A stretch of 64,000 nucleotides of DNA from Ligustrum vulgare (Eukaryota > Streptophyta > Magnoliopsida > Lamiales > Oleaceae): NCBI GenBank assembly GCA_963555705.1, contig OY743172.1, forward strand, positions 22,009,446-22,073,445, given 5' to 3'. The notes below the pieces were generated by a model. That model saw only the letters and a list, made by a program, of their open reading frames with translations, searched no databases and was not told where the DNA came from. The translations under genes were made by a program, and so were the position numbers. Every line of letters starts with the position of its first letter. The first letter of the stretch is position 1. Below, in pieces: positions 9,986 through 22,670 of the stretch.

Positions 9986-10445
9986 TGAAAGTAATGCAAG
10001 AACACAAATAATTTTTTGGTCCGAAGACCCCGGAGGTTCGGTAATTCAAAGAATTGCCTACTCCCCTGTTGACCAATCCACTAAATTTGGATTCACGCTC
10101 AAATCCACTAGACACAAAGCAATGTTCAAAGCAATTTACAACCAATCCCAAAAACACAAAGATAATCCCCAATTTTTGGACTACCCACGACTAGAAATTT
10201 ACCAAAGATTCACCAAGAATCTAATTCCTAAACAATTGATTTACAAATATTGCAAACCACAAACAAATACCAAGAAACGCCCAAAATCGAATCTATACAC
10301 GATCGAACCCTAAACAAATCAACAAGAATAAACTCTCCTTTACTACAAGATTACACCTATTGTAACCAATCTAATCACCAAGAGAAGATTAAAGGAAGAG
10401 TAAAAGATTGATCTCACCAAGAGAAGAATCGTTCGAACCGAGCCC
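9986..10445 (-). mobile_element. LTR-like fragment of unknown retrotransposon
   Basis: The block starts with TG (TGAAAGTAATGCAAGAAC) where EPRV-1 ends and stops where the Tat element begins. Read on the minus strand it is a T-rich transcript-leader-like sequence ending in CTTGCATTACTTTCA, consistent with an LTR end. There is no matching partner in the window and no coding frame, so the call is tentative. Confidence 0.3.
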
Positions 10446-10449
10446 TATT

Positions 10450-10800
10450 TTTCACGTTGATTTTAGAGTATAGCTGCGAATCACTATTCGTCATAACGGA
10501 CTTAATCTTTAAAGCTTTCACAAGTCTCAGCCCAGCTAATAGTGCCTCCTATTCAACAACATTGTTTGAGGCTTTAAAGTCAAAACGGATCGCACTGTGC
10601 AGTTTGAATCCTTCTGGGCTTATTAGAAATATTCCCGCACCGGATCGTCCCTCAGCCGTGGTCCCATCAACGAACAATTTCCATTCTCGGCTGTCATCCG
10701 TGTTATCAACCATCTCAACCTCCGGCGGATGTGTGAACTCAACTATGAAATCCGCTAATGCTTGACCCTTTACAGCGTTCGAGGCTCATAATGTAGGTCG
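10450..10800 (-). pseudogene. second RNase H-like segment of the Tat-like element
   Basis: On the minus strand a frame-broken segment follows the RT-linked RNase H. It has a GPRLRDDPVREYF-like stretch and KDSNCTVRSVLTLKP, resembling the extra archaeal-type RNase H carried by Tat-clade elements. Several stops are present. It ends at the truncation point. Confidence 0.4.
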
Positions 10801-10904
10801 AACTGGATAATTTCAATCGCCCACTTCATTAATCTCCCAGATACATCTGGTTTTTGCAACACCTGTCTCATAGGAAAGTTGGTGAGCACATGTATGGAGT
10901 GTGA

Positions 10905-11959
10905 CTAAAAGTAGGGACGAAGTTTGCGAGAGGCTGTGATCAACGAGAGGGCAAGTTTTTCCATATCTGGGTAACGTGTTTCAGCATCCAACATGGCTTT
11001 ACTTACATAATACACCGGGAACTGATTCCCATCCTCCTCTCTAACCAATACCGAGCTAACAGCCTCTTTTAATACGGCTAAATACAAGTAGAGAAGTTCG
11101 CCAGCCTTTGGTTTTGATAGTAATGGGGCATGTCCCAAGAATGCTTTCAGGTCGGAAAAATCCTTCTCACATTTCGGCGTCCATTGAAATCGCTTCCCTC
11201 CCTTCAAGACATTAAAGAATGGCAAGCATTTGTCATCGGACTTGGAGACAATCGATTTAAGGCCGCAATTCTCCCCGTCAAGCTTTGCACTTCTTTTAGA
11301 TTCCGAGGCGATCGCATGCTTAACAAAGCATTGATTTTGTCCGGATTGACTTCGATCCCTCTCCTATTTACCATGAATCCAATAAATTTTCCGGACGCTA
11401 CCCCAAAAGCGCACTTCGCTGGGTTGATCTTCATTCGATATTTCCTCAAAACATTGAAGGCCTCTGACAAATGGCGGATATGCTCTGTGGCGACCATGGT
11501 TTTGACCAGCATGTCATCAACATATACCTCCATTGTGTTTCCTAATTGTTCTGAAAACATGCGATTTACCAGTCTTTGATATGTAGCTCCAGCATTTTTT
11601 AAGTCGAATGGCATGGCTTTGTAACAATAGAGTTCCCTATCTGTAATAAACGAAGTATGCTCCTCATCTAATTCATACATGGGGATTTGATTGTACCCGG
11701 AGTATGCATCCATAAATCTCAGCATCTCATGTCCCGCTGTGGAGTCAACTAACTGATCAATCTGAGGCAATGGAAAACTGTCTTTAGGACATTCCTGGTT
11801 CAAATTTGAAAAATCAATACATACTCTCAGCTTTCCATTATGTTTCAGTACCAAAACAGGATTTGACACCGACTTCGGATACTTGGATTCTCTGATAAAG
11901 CCATTTTTCAACAGCTTCGTAACCTCTTCTTTCAAGGCTTCATACTTATCAGAACTCAT
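10905..11959 (-). pseudogene. reverse transcriptase and first RNase H part of the Tat-like element
   Basis: The frame 11959-11204 (251 codons) has the Ty3-type RT blocks GKLRVCIDFSNLNQECPKDSF, FMDAYSGYNQI (catalytic Asp), MPFDLKNAGATYQRLV and the catalytic core YVDD at about residues 147-150. The next frame, 11225-10905, starts with the RT-RNase H connection and includes KRFQWTPKCEKDF and YYVSKAMLDAETRYPDMEKLAL. The two frames overlap by a frameshift at about 11210. The enzyme copies element RNA into DNA. The active-site residues are intact. Confidence 0.85.
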
Positions 11960-11971
11960 AGGTCTTCTCTT

Positions 11972-12340
11972 TTACCTGTGCCCAGGGCTTCTGGGATCAA
12001 GCTGGAGTCCGTGACAGGCCACCTTAGGATCGATCCCAACCATGTCTTCATGTTTCCAAGCCAATACATCGAGGTTCTCAAGTAAGAAGCTTTTCAGCTG
12101 ATCTTTGTATTCAACTGGTGAATCCAATCCAATATGCAATTCCTTGATTGGGTCAAGTGGATCTACACCGAAGCATTCCAAACTTTCAGCTGGGGTAGAG
12201 CAATTACCTCCTGCCATTCTGGGGTCCAGATCTGCCAGGTCTTCTTCCAGCGTCATTGTAACATCCCCGTTTCCTAAGGGTCCTCCACCCAGTCTTTCAG
12301 GGTCTGGAGCGGCCTCAGCTATTACTACATTGCTAATCAT
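11972..12340 (-). pseudogene. protease-RT linker of the Tat-like polyprotein
   Basis: A 122-codon frame between protease and RT starts MISNVVIAEAAPDPER and contains LHIGLDSP, LLENLDVLAWKHEDMVGIDPK and the start of the RT N-terminal region (CHGLQLDP). Such linkers with a DMVGIDP motif precede RT in Ty3/gypsy polyproteins. One break separates it from the RT frame at 11959-11972. Confidence 0.7.
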
Positions 12341-12342
12341 GT

Positions 12343-12885
12343 TTAAGCTCCGGTCTTAAAATTTCCGGATTGCGTTTGTGTAACATGCCCGCGATTTAGT
12401 TTGGCTCCCCTTACAGTTGCAACACCATACTCCGTGGGGAATTTCATGCAAATGTATTTTGTATGAGTTGTAACACCCAAGTCGATGAGGCCTGGCCTCC
12501 CAATTGAGCCACGATAGGAGGAGATTTTGTCCACAACCAAGAATTCCATGGGGATTCTGGAAAGAGTTGGTACTTGCCCTACCTCAGTCATGAGGGTTAT
12601 GGATCCTTTGGGAGTTATGCTGTCCCCAGTGAATCCATATATTGGATTCGGGACTGGAATGAGTGGAGTGCTGATCCCCATCTTATCAAAGGTTACCCCA
12701 TAAATTACATTTACCGAGGCACCATCATCCACCATCATTCGTGATAACCCATTTCGAGCCACTACTACCCTGATGACCAATGCATCGTTGTGTGGGAAGT
12801 GTACCCCAATACCATCGTCTTGGGTAAAGGTGATAGGTTCTGTCCGAGGCATCCCAATAGGATGTGAATGGACATGGTAATTCAC
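12343..12885 (-). pseudogene. retropepsin (protease) of the Tat-like element
   Basis: A 180-codon frame has the active site MMVDDGASVNVIY at residues 50-62 (D-D-G-A-S in place of D-T/S-G) and the IGRPGL motif at about residues 127-132. It would cleave the Gag-Pol polyprotein. The D-D-G variant occurs in plant Tat-clade proteases, but I cannot confirm that here. It follows gag with an overlap in another frame. Confidence 0.75.
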
Positions 12886-12911
12886 GTTGGCGAGCTGCTT
12901 GGCTTCTCTGA

Positions 12912-14941
12912 TTATCTCTTTTGGGAGTTGTTTTTGCTCCTACCTGAGTGGGGTCCTCCCAATATTGTGTCGATTTCACATATAGGAGGGTCGACCAGAG
13001 GCGTAGGTTGTTCTCTTGTATCTTTAGCGTGTGACGAGGAGGTATCCTGGCCCCTGTTCCTGTCTCTTTGACGATTGTCAATCCTCTCTTTGGTCGAATT
13101 CTTCCACGGAGCTCTCCTATCAGCTCGGTTGAACTGTTGGCCACCTGGTTTTTGAGCTCTCCCCTTGTCAGAGGAGAAATCACTACCCCTTCTTCCATGC
13201 GCCTTTTGATCTGCTAACATGTAGATTTCCCTACAATCTTTTGTTGCGTGATCGTAATACCTGTGGTAGGCGCAGTAAGCCCCAATCATGGGCGGTTTTC
13301 CACTTCGGATACTTTCCATTCTTCCTTGAGCCATGGGAGGGTTCTGAGAAGGAGCGTTGGAGTGCAAGTTGGGGATAGTTTCCGTGATCTCTGCTGCATA
13401 GCTGGACCCTGTCCCCGGAAATGGACTCGGCGCTCCATTTCGGTTACTGTCGAACCTATCCTTTTTACCTCCTTTCTTGAGGTTTGCTTCATAGAATACC
13501 CAATATTGTATCTCCCTTGAGGATGGTTGTCTCTGGCCCTGACCATTTCTTCTGATACGATCTCCTCCTTCATTAGGTCTACTAGGGCGTTGTAATCCCT
13601 AGGTTTCCTGCTTCGGACATCCCTCCAAAACATGCTCGTCATATCTATCCCTCCTTTTAATGTGGAAAACATCTCCGCCTCGGTGATGTTTTCGCAAATG
13701 TGCATCTCTTCAGTAAATCGGGCTAGGTAACTTTTAAGGCATTCGTCCCTTCCTTGCCTTAGATCCTGAAGGCGTTGGAGTGGGAGCTGGCCAGGCCTGG
13801 AGGAAACAAAGCCATTTTTAAAGGCTGCTTTCAGATCTCTCCAACTGTGGATGCTACCAGGAGGGAGATTTTTGTACTATCGTATCGCACTTCCCTCAAG
13901 GGTCAAAGAAAAGCGTTGCACTTCAGTGCCGAAGTGGCTACAACTATTTCCATGCTAGCGCGGTAGTTTAGCAGGTGATCGTCAGGGTCACCTCGGCCAG
14001 AATACTTTGCTATTTCTGGCATTTTGAAGTCATGAGGCACTGGGCACCTACGTATGCCCTCCATGAAGGGACTTATTTCCTCTTCGTCATCCAGCTCGTA
14101 TGAGGGTAGTTCACTGTTCTCGTCATGACCGGAATACATTGGGTCATGGTGTTGATCGTAGGGCGGTGGAGCATACTCCTGCCTCTATGGCGGAAAAACT
14201 CGGCCGTAATTTGGCCTTTCATGGGTCTGAAAATCATTACGAGATTTGGTCCGAGCTGCTTCTACTCTCCTTTCCTGCCTATTCCTTGGCTCATGTGTGG
14301 AGGCTAAATTTTCTGCCTCCGTACCATGCTGGTCCCTGTACATTTGACTATGTGACAAGACTTCTTCAGTGTGTCGCTCCCGCCTATTTCTAGGCTCAGC
14401 TGTGTTGTGCCGACCTTGATCAGTTCGACGCCCTCGCTTGCCTCTAAATAACCCTCCTATCCGGCTGAAGACACTGCCAGATTTTGCAGGCGAATCCTCC
14501 CTTATGTCTAGCACGGAGTTGGTCCTATTCTTCAGGTGCTTCATGATCTGGGAACTCTTCGTCAAAAGGAGCAGAATCCACCTCGGCATATGCCCGCGGA
14601 TCTTGATAATAATAAGAAACAGTGGCGGCATCAGACGGGGAGTAATGTGGCTGCGAGTATTGCGGAGGCATCATGGGCTCGTTCACAACATACCCTCTAT
14701 CTATGTAGGCATTCATCGCAGCAGTCTGTTCTATTTGATGTTTCTGCATCTCTAGCATTTGGGCCGCCATGCGAGTCATGTCTCGCAACATGCGACAATT
14801 ATGGTGCAGGGGTGGAGGGTTAGGTTGGGTCATTCCCTCATTGGAGTTCTCGTGAGGTCCTTGAGGAGCCTCCTCCTCGCTGTGCTGGTCATTTCTGCTT
14901 CTACGAGGGTTAATATCACCTTCGTTTTCGTTCATGTTCAT
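12912..14941 (-). pseudogene. gag of the Tat-like element, frameshifted
   Basis: Gag starts at ATG 14941 (MNMNENEGDINPRRSRN). It passes through at least four frames: 14941-14525, 14631-14185, 14139-13903 and 13705-13286, ending in 13367-12912. Seen in order are a Pro/Gln-rich N-terminus, an Arg-rich basic block (RNRRERHTEEVL), the capsid start (PFMEGIRRCPVPHDFKMPEIAKYSGRGDP, split here for clarity) and a Cys/His motif CAYHRYYDHATKDC at about 13266-13307. The protein packages element RNA. The frameshifts rule out a full product. Confidence 0.8.
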
Positions 14942-15005
14942 AGAAATTTCTTGGTTTTAGTTTATCTTTCAAAGATAAATGGATTTTTATCTCAACGCTC
15001 CGAGT

Positions 15006-15175
15006 CTTTTTTCAAGGTTGTTAAACTTTTATTTCAAAGTTATACGCCTTTTTCAGGGTGAACAAACTTGTATTTCAAAGTTTTAAACCTTTTTCAAGGT
15101 GAACAAACTTGTGTTTCAAAGTTTTTATGCCTTTTTCAAGGTTAATAAACTTATGTTTCAAAGTTTTTGTGGTTC
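15006..15175. repeat. 46-bp tandem repeat in the Tat-like leader
   Basis: Four copies of a unit TTTTTCAAGGT-GAACAAACTTGT-TTTCAAAGTTTT lie between primer site and gag. Copies start near 15008, 15052, 15090 and 15134. Leader repeats could act in RNA packaging; this is a guess from position. Confidence 0.75.
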
Positions 15176-15273
15176 TTCGATCTTTCACAAGAGGTCACTC
15201 GTTCATTTTTCAAGGTTTCCTTTCGTGCGTGTGGCTTTTTACCATGAGTTTTCGTGGTTAGCAGTATGGCTTC

Positions 15274-15291
15274 CCACAGACGGCGCCAAAA
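15274..15291 (-). promoter_or_regulatory. primer-binding site of the Tat-like element
   Basis: On the minus strand the bases next to the LTR read TTTTGGCGCCGTCTGTGGG. TGGCGCCGTCTGTGGG is a primer site commonly seen in plant Ty3/gypsy elements. Confidence 0.75.
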
Positions 15292-15977
15292 TGTTGACCA
15301 CAAAATCCGGCTGGACCTTGGACCAACACATCTCAACTCCTCCCTCTTGAACACGTGGATCTCCTGCGCACTGTGACAAACAATCAATCAATTTGCAAAG
15401 TGGGCCGAGGTGACTCCCGTTTGCGATCCGATGCCAAAGTCAATGCTCATTTAGGTAAATATAAATTGGGTGCGGGAAATATAAATGTGTAAAAGAGAGA
15501 AGGGAGTGAGAGTAAAATATTTAGTTAAGAGTATGAAATTGCTAACCCCTTCCTTGAAGGCAAGTGTGCTTTATTTATAGAATGAGTAATTTTCTTAGAT
15601 TGTGACACGTGTTATACTTTACACATGGCAAGATCTTAACTATTCATGAGGGTAAACCATTTCTTTGGCTATAATCATTACTACATGTCGTAGGGGATGG
15701 GCGCTTGTTACATCTTGGTAAAGGCGGCGTCACATCTCTGACTCCATCCATTGTCCCATCACTCATCCGAGCTGTTATAAAGGAGGTCATCCGTCTAAAC
15801 ATAAAACACCTCGGCTAGTCATAAACCAGTTCGGATAAAGAAGTTCACGTGCTGTACCACCTCGAAAATTGACTCAAGAAGACATCTTAAGCTTTAGCCA
15901 TGGGCCGAGGTCCATTGGGCCTCTATTGGACCTTCGATGGTAGATCACTGTATTCCTTTTTGGGCTTGATTTCAACA
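15292..15977 (-). repeat. 5' LTR of the Tat-like element
   Basis: It is bounded by TGTTG and CAACA on both ends and by the primer site on its inner side. On the minus strand a TATAAATAAAG promoter lies at about 15566-15576. No second copy exists in the window because the element is truncated. The next bases, CTTCC (15978-15982), would be the target duplication. Confidence 0.8.
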
Positions 15978-17022
15978 CTTCCAACTGCTTATTTTTCTAA
16001 ACTACGAGTCATGTAGTCGCTTAATGTTTCTGGTTGTGACATTCTACTCTAAAGGAAGGTTTTTTTATGTTTCAATTGATGATATTTTTTTCATAGGTTA
16101 ATGTTATTTATTTCTTACTTTTTCAAGATGCAGTAAGCAGTTATTTGGGACTATGGTAATGTTTCCATGTTGCTCTCTGCTTATGGATATCATCCAATTA
16201 TAAACTATATATTTTACATCTCAAAAACATAAATAATACAGTAAGTAAGAATGCTACTTTATTTATTCCCCTTCATGCTTATTTGTTGGTAATGCCTTCT
16301 TCTCTTTCAATAAAACCAATGAAAAATCTTTGGCCACCATAACATGTTACTGATGCAATGAAATGCTGAGCTCTCCTAAAGACGTATTTTTTAGATTCTT
16401 ACACTTCCTCATTCGGCCAAAGACTTATATTCTTGCACTTCCTCATTCGGTCAAAGATTTCGAAAGTCAGAAGTTTCCTCCATTAGATGATGATTCTTGG
16501 CTACGGTGGGAAAGATCTACAGAAGAAACAAAAGGAGATGGGACTTTTTAATTTCAAGCTTGAGAAGAAATAGAAGTCAAGATCAACAGGATGGGGATTG
16601 TGACTGAATATTTGGAGGATTATGATATTGGAGATATAGCAAAATCTATGCAAACATTTGTTAAGCTGGCTATGAAGGCGTTTCAGAAAACAGATTAGTG
16701 AAGCCTTCATCCTCTTACATTTCTTCACCTAAACGTCTTAATGGTTGTACGATGTGAATGCTACAGTCTTATTCATTCATTTGTTAGCAATAAAGATTAT
16801 AGAATATTTTACATGTTTATTCACCTATTTCTCTTATTCACGGAAGAATATCAACTACAAATCGTTTCTCATACAACGTACGAGTTTACACTAGTTGTTC
16901 TAAGCCCGTGTTTGAGACTCTTTAAAATGAGATATTTGTCACTGTCAACACTATCGGGTTGGTCAACGGACTATAGTGAATCAGACAAAAAGGACAGTAC
17001 CAATGCACAAATGCAGAATGTA
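15978..17022 (+). other. non-repeat stretch with one possible gene fragment
   Basis: Mostly AT-rich with no intact gene. A possible exon remnant is listed at 16363-16698. The segment 16741-17022 has a long open frame, but its composition (runs of F, Y, L and C) does not look like protein. Confidence 0.4.
16363..16698 (+). pseudogene. unrecognised exon remnant
   Basis: A coding-like stretch gives SVKDFESQKFPPLDDDSWLRW at about 16450-16512. After one stop and a frame change a second stretch follows, MGIVTEYLEDYDIGDIAKSM, at about 16591-16650, ending in FQKTD and TAG at 16696-16698. The second part looks like a real helical C-terminus. A 32-bp direct repeat (CACTTCCTCATTCGG) at about 16402 and 16438 lies in the upstream part. 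It may be the last exon of a lost host gene. I do not recognise the family. Confidence 0.3.
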
Positions 17023-18738
17023 TCACTATTATATATAAGATCCACTTCCAACTTCACTATTCATAAGGCAGATTTACGCCTTTAGTTAAAAAATACAAAA
17101 ACGTGTTTTGGATATTTCCACATATTACACGCTATATTTATTTCCTTTATACCAACATCTCTGTTGTTTCATTTGTCTGGTTCCAGAGACTTTGATTGCT
17201 AGGGTTCGCGTCTCTTTCTCGCTGTTCTCCTCGGCGAACTTTCACTCTGAATCGTAAGAAAAACGAGTTTACCGTTTGTCGTCGACGTGCTCCGACCTTC
17301 TCTTTCTCTGAATTTGTATTAGTCTATTTTCTTTTTAACTCTTCTTCATCCCTGATGGTTGTTTCTCTGAATTGGTATTTATTTTTTTCTTCTTTACTCT
17401 TCATCATCACTGATGGTTATTGTTTTTGGTTTGAATCTTCACAGGAGTTATTTGCGAAGACTGGGTTATTCGGTATGATTTCCCTTTTCGTTTTTCCACT
17501 TTTGTGTTTTTGCTCCTTCTCTTACATCGCGTTTTTGAGTTATAGGTAATTGGTTTTTATTCTTTACAATTATTTTTAAATTTGGGCATAGGAATATGAA
17601 GAATTTTTGTGTGTTTTGTGAAATCAGGTTTAGATGGGTTCAAAAGAATTTGATCATTTTTTTTACTCTTCATCATCCCTGATGGTTATTGTTTTTGACT
17701 ACTTGGTTTGAATCTACACAAGTTATTTGCCAAGACTGAGAAATTCATTTACAACTATTTATTTTTAAAGTTAAGCATAGGAATATGAAGAATTTGTGTG
17801 TGTTTTGTGAAATCAAGTTTAGATGGTTCATAAGAATTTGTGTGTGGTTTGTGAAATCAAGTTTAGATGGGTTCATGGATTGGGATTCAAGTTCTTCACT
17901 TGTCATTGCTTGAGTGCGTTTTTTGATTTTCTTTTCTCTAGTAGGTTAAATTTCTACTTCTGTTTTTTTCTTTTGTATCTTACTCGATTTACTTTTTGAC
18001 ATTTTTTGTTCGTTTACTTGCAGCAGTTTTTTTTAGTTGATTTACTTTTTGATAAGTTTTTGTTCATTTCCTTGTAGCACGATTTGGTGTCATAGGCAAT
18101 ATTTTTATTATTTGCAATTTTTATTTTTATTTTTTTTGGTGTAGGAATAGGAACAATTTGTAGGTTTTTTACTTTTTTTTTTTTTTAAAAAAAAATCAAG
18201 TTTAAATGAGTTCTTGAATTGGGATTGAGTTTTTTTTTTTTTGGTTGCTTGAGTGGTTTTTTGAATATATATATATATTTGTATATGTTAAATCATGAAT
18301 TTGTTGAATTCTTAGTTGATTTATTTTTTATCAGGTTTATGCTCATCTCATGGTAATAAATGTGAGATGTCATGATTATTCTTTACCTTTAGTGTTGGGA
18401 TTTGATATTTTTTAGTCATATGAATGGAAAGGTTTACTCTCAGAAAATTTCTTTAAATGATTTCTTTGCATTTCTCAAAATTATGATATTCCGAAAAATC
18501 ACGCGTTTCAATATGCTGAACTAATTTGTAATTAGTTAGTCTTCAAAAGAGATTTTCTAGATTTTGATGTTTTAAGTTTCATTAGGACTAAATTGTGACT
18601 GTGAATCTTCTTCTTGTAAAACGCTACTTCTTATCATCATCATCATCATCATCATCAATGGTATCTTTTTCTTCTCTACTTATAACTTCTTATACTTAGT
18701 TTGTTTTTTTATCCCCCCCCCCAAAAAAAATATCAATA

Positions 18739-18885
18739 AATGTCTCGAATAATGAAAAAAGGGAGGCACTAAATCAACGACAAAGAGAACTGTATGCTGA
18801 AAAGAAAAGGAAAAATGGAGCATATAATGACAGCCCTTTGAAACGCTCACTTCGTTTTCAAACTATTACCGGTGAGCTTTGAAAG
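18739..18885 (+). pseudogene. Helitron protein fragment, N-terminal basic region
   Basis: An open stretch gives NVSNNEKREALNQRQRELYA followed by EKKRKNGAYN and a basic tail, ending in a TGA inside TTACCGGTGAGC, which could be a splice donor. Basic Arg/Gln/Lys segments of this kind precede the Cys-rich region in plant Helitron proteins. It fits the next remnant at 19195. Confidence 0.4.
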
Positions 18886-19194
18886 TATGTTGAAGAAATC
18901 TATTGTTTATGATATTTGAGGTTTAATTATTGTTTTTATTATTCCTTTTGTTGACAAATTTCTTTTCTTGTATGTTTTGAGCAAGAATCGTCAAGTACGC
19001 TCAATGTCAGTAGCAAAGGAATTGAATTACGGCATAAAGACAAATGTTTAATTCTCTCCTTCTTATCTTATGTAAATTTTTGTTCTGCTTTTCCTTTTTT
19101 CTTTTTTTTTTTAGTCTTTCTTCTATTGTTTAATCTTATGTATATATTTCCTTTAATATAATGTCACTTTATGATACATGAACTAATGATACAC

Positions 19195-19460
19195 TGTGTG
19201 TTGATGAACATGAAACATTTACAATTAACGTACATAATGAAGAATTTTTTTCTTCTCAAGTTACTAACGACCAAGAATCTCACATGTTAAATATCCATAA
19301 CATTCCTTTTCAACCATATATTTTGTCTGATCCAACATTTTGATCTCATTGCAATGCTAAGAAATTTCATAAGGAAACTAAAGGATTTTGTTGCTGTAAT
19401 GGTGAGATAAAATTATGTCTAAATTATATGCTTATAGAGTTGCGTGAACTTTTTCTGTTC
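19195..19460 (+). pseudogene. Helitron helicase-like protein, Cys-rich N-terminal domain
   Basis: A frame of about 85 codons ends in HCNAKKFHKETKGFCCCNGE (about 19347-19406) and IELRELF. The H/C-x2-AKxFHxE-x4-CCxxG pattern is that of the region upstream of the replication domain in plant Helitron-like proteins. One in-frame stop (TGA at about 19341) precedes it. It lies on the same strand as the Helitron. Replication and helicase domains were not found downstream, so the gene is a remnant. Confidence 0.5.
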
Positions 19461-20218
19461 AATTGTGTTTGATTTAGCAAGACGAGAACAATTTCAGATT
19501 TCAACAACTTACATTCAAAGATACTTTTTGACTATGGACATGCATAGTTTAGGCGATTGGGGTTGTAATTAGTTTTTATATTTTATTCAACTACGTGTTT
19601 CAATAAAATATGTAATTATGTTTTACGTTAGTTTTGTCTACTGAAAATGTATTCATAATTGATTATTAGATCCTTTTAGAGCCTTCTAATATTTCATTAT
19701 GTTGAAACAAGAATATGAACCTAGGCATCTGTAACTTTTTGTTGAATGTATTGAGATTTGAACAATGAATCCTTCATCGTTCCATTCCATTTTTATGATG
19801 AAATTTGTCGACCAACGAAAAGTAATTAATCATTGTAAATCTTTTTTGAAGTTGGGTTCAAAAAGATTGAAGATAATTTTTCTTGAAAATGGGGGAATAC
19901 GAACATTAAAAAAATCAGGAGGTGTTTCTTAGGTTCATGAACCTCTTATCCCTTCATCGAGAATTTCTCTCTCTCTGCATCTGGACAAGAGCAAGCAAGT
20001 CTTGATTTTTTTTTTTTATATCTGTTCTATTTTAATTCTTGTGATTTGAAAGTTGATACCTTGATGTTTATTTTGCTTTTTGCACAAGTGGTTGTGTAGA
20101 ATATGGAAGACATGGGTAGACATTTTAATTGAATGTATATATTAGAATTTGGAGATGTTTAATCACATGCTCTTCACTTGATAATAATCTATGCCTTATC
20201 AATCAACTTTTTTGTAGG

Positions 20219-20345
20219 AACAACTGTAAAAGTTTTCATGGATGATCTTAAAAGGCTGATCCAAACCTTTGAAGAAATGGATGTTCACATGGTTTTATAT
20301 CCATTATTATGATGGGACTGTATTTCGTCTCATGATGCCTTTTGT
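20219..20345 (+). pseudogene. possible Helitron-internal exon remnant
   Basis: After a CAG/AG-type acceptor (TTTTTTGTAG) a frame reads GTTVKVFMDDLKRLIQTFEE and is broken by a TGA. It looks coding, but the family is not recognised. It may belong to the Helitron protein or to captured host sequence. Confidence 0.25.
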
Positions 20346-21598
20346 TAAACATGTAAGTATTATTTCCTCTCAAAATTAAATTGATATTTTTTAATGTAAA
20401 AGTTAGTTAAGATATCCCCTCAGGATTATATTATTGAGATTTGAAGCAAACAAATGTGAAAGTTGCCATGTTAATTTTCAATTTTCTTATGTTTATTTTG
20501 ATAGAGGCATCTATTGTGATACATTGATAAGGGATGTTGATAGGAATTCTTCGGATAAATTAAGGGAATAACCCCTACATTCTTTTGTAAAAAAAGAATT
20601 TGAGATTTCTAGGAAGGGCCCTTTTGATTTGTGGCAGAAGCAATCTATGTTTTCACGAAGGTTGGTTTTTTATTATTCTCATTTATTCGGTTTCTTGATT
20701 TGTTTAATTTTATATGTTTGATTGAGTTCATTGGATTTATGGTGGTGTTGATTCAAAAATTCAGTCTCTTCTCTTAGGTTCTTGATCTGCAACACTGGAA
20801 CTTTTTTACTTTTTTTTTTCTAAAGCTCTTTTCCTTCTTTACTTTAATGCAAGTTTTTAGCTGTTTTTATTCCTTCATATTTCAATGTTGAAAATTTGTT
20901 GAAATTTATGCTTACTCTTTGGTGGGCTGTGATGAATTTGAGTAAAATATTTTTAATGTAGTATTGATTTATAAAGTTTTTATGGTTTTGAGTTTGTTGA
21001 AGTTGTGGTTTTGTTGAGAATTTGAATTTTGATTTCTCTATGGGCATGTTTAGCCTGTAATTTCAGAATTCTTCTTTAATATTTAGTTGTTTTCTTCTTA
21101 ATATAATTAAATATTGAAAATATGTTGAAATTTATGCTAATTATATGGTGGGTTTGGATGAATTGAGTGGGATATTCTTGATGTAGTAAGTTATGCCTAT
21201 GGGAGAGGAAATTTTAATTTGCTTCTGATTATCTGAATGAAATTGACATCACTTGTTTTCTAATTTTTGTTTGCTTTTGAACCTCCCTCTACCCCCAAAT
21301 TTCTTCTAGACAAACTGGAATGACATGTTGTAATTTCTTTTCTCTGCAATTATTATCTTGTAGGAGTTAGTTTTTTTTTTTTTTTTTTAAAGAATTAGTT
21401 GCACTCAACTTTAATAACCTGATAAACACACACAAGTATTTATCTGTGTGTATATTGTATGTGTTTAAATGATGTATCAAACCTAAGTGTACATTTTGAG
21501 TGCTTTTATAATTAAGATATTTTTGGTTAGTTGAATTTTATCTAATTACTAATTGACAGTTCTAATTTGAAATTTAGTTGCTTATGATGATGATGATG

Positions 21599-21601
21599 AT
21601 G

Positions 21602-21670
<69 letters not shown>
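21599..21670. repeat. (ATT)n microsatellite
   Basis: An uninterrupted run of about 23 ATT units follows a short GAT run (21582-21602). Confidence 0.95.
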
Positions 21671-22670
21671 TACATTTTGGTATTGATCATCCTTCAAGTT
21701 ATTATCGTTTAGGCCTTAGGGGGTACTAAGGGGATTATTTAGACATTTATAATTTACTATAGTTAACCTAACTGTTAGTTTTAGATAAAATGAGTTATAG
21801 TTATTTAAAGTTCCACTATGAATGAGCTAATCATTCAAGTATAACTTAAATGTTCACAAAATGTATTTTACATGGATTATATTTTCCTTTGAAATGTGTA
21901 ATTTTTGCATAATTGAACCAGTTTCACTTAATTACTAATTAGGAGCTCATACTGAATTAGTTAACTCATTCTCCAAATTCTCTATAAATATTCATAAATG
22001 CTAGAATTATCATTTTACTGTTGTTTCGAAACTATTTATACCATTTTGTAATATGTATCTACAATTTTTTATGCAAGTAGAGTAATTTTTTTTTTTTTTT
22101 TTAAAAATCCAAATGAGTATTTCAATGGATAATTGATGTGTGTGTATACATCTATTGATATTAACTCTTTAAGTTCTATTCTGGATTGGAAATGTGCATA
22201 ATCATTTCTTGTTTATGATTTGAATGCATTATAATGTTTCCTACTGACTTCCTAACATATTTACTTTCATCTTTCTAATGTGATAATTTGTTAGGTTTAT
22301 ATTATGGATGATAATAAGATCAGGTAAATTGAATTAGTTTAAGAACAGAGGACACGTATTGTTACTTGGATATTGCATACCAAAGAGCGGCTAAAGAACT
22401 ATTAGTTTTTGAGGTATTATGATGTTGGATTTATCTTTTGTTTTTCAATACAGTAAGATGAAGCTATAGACAGCACTGCTCTATATTCTATTCACATTAT
22501 GAATTTTACATGTATTATAACCCATTCCTATATGTATATGTCCTGCATTCTTGCATAATAAGCATTAGAATGTGTTTTGCACTCACTAGAAATTTGTATA
22601 ACTCTTATGACTTCTCAAAAATATCAAGGTTAAAGAGTCTCTGATTCAATGACATAAATATGTTTTATAG

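Larger units (their letters stand above)
10446..15977 (-). mobile_element. Ty3/gypsy Tat-like element, 3' truncated
   Basis: Reading on the minus strand: a 686-bp 5' LTR (15977 to 15292, TGTTG...CAACA), a primer site, a leader with tandem repeats, gag, protease, RT and RNase H, after which the element stops abruptly at about 10446. Integrase and the 3' LTR are missing. GC content is visibly higher than in the rest of the window. Gag is frameshifted, while pro and RT remain largely open, which suggests moderate age. RT, RNase H and primer site fit the Tat clade of plant Ty3/gypsy elements; this is inference. Confidence 0.8.

Noticed and set aside
14100..15061. Several plus-strand frames opposite the Tat-like gag and leader
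   Set aside because: The minus-strand frames carry Gag features and lie in line with protease and RT, so these are shadows.
16741..17085. 114-codon plus-strand frame
   Set aside because: Low-quality composition, crosses the Helitron 5' end, no recognisable domain.
17196..17549. 117-codon plus-strand frame rich in Phe, Ser and Leu
   Set aside because: The composition is that of a pyrimidine-rich 5' UTR and intron at the start of the Helitron, not protein.
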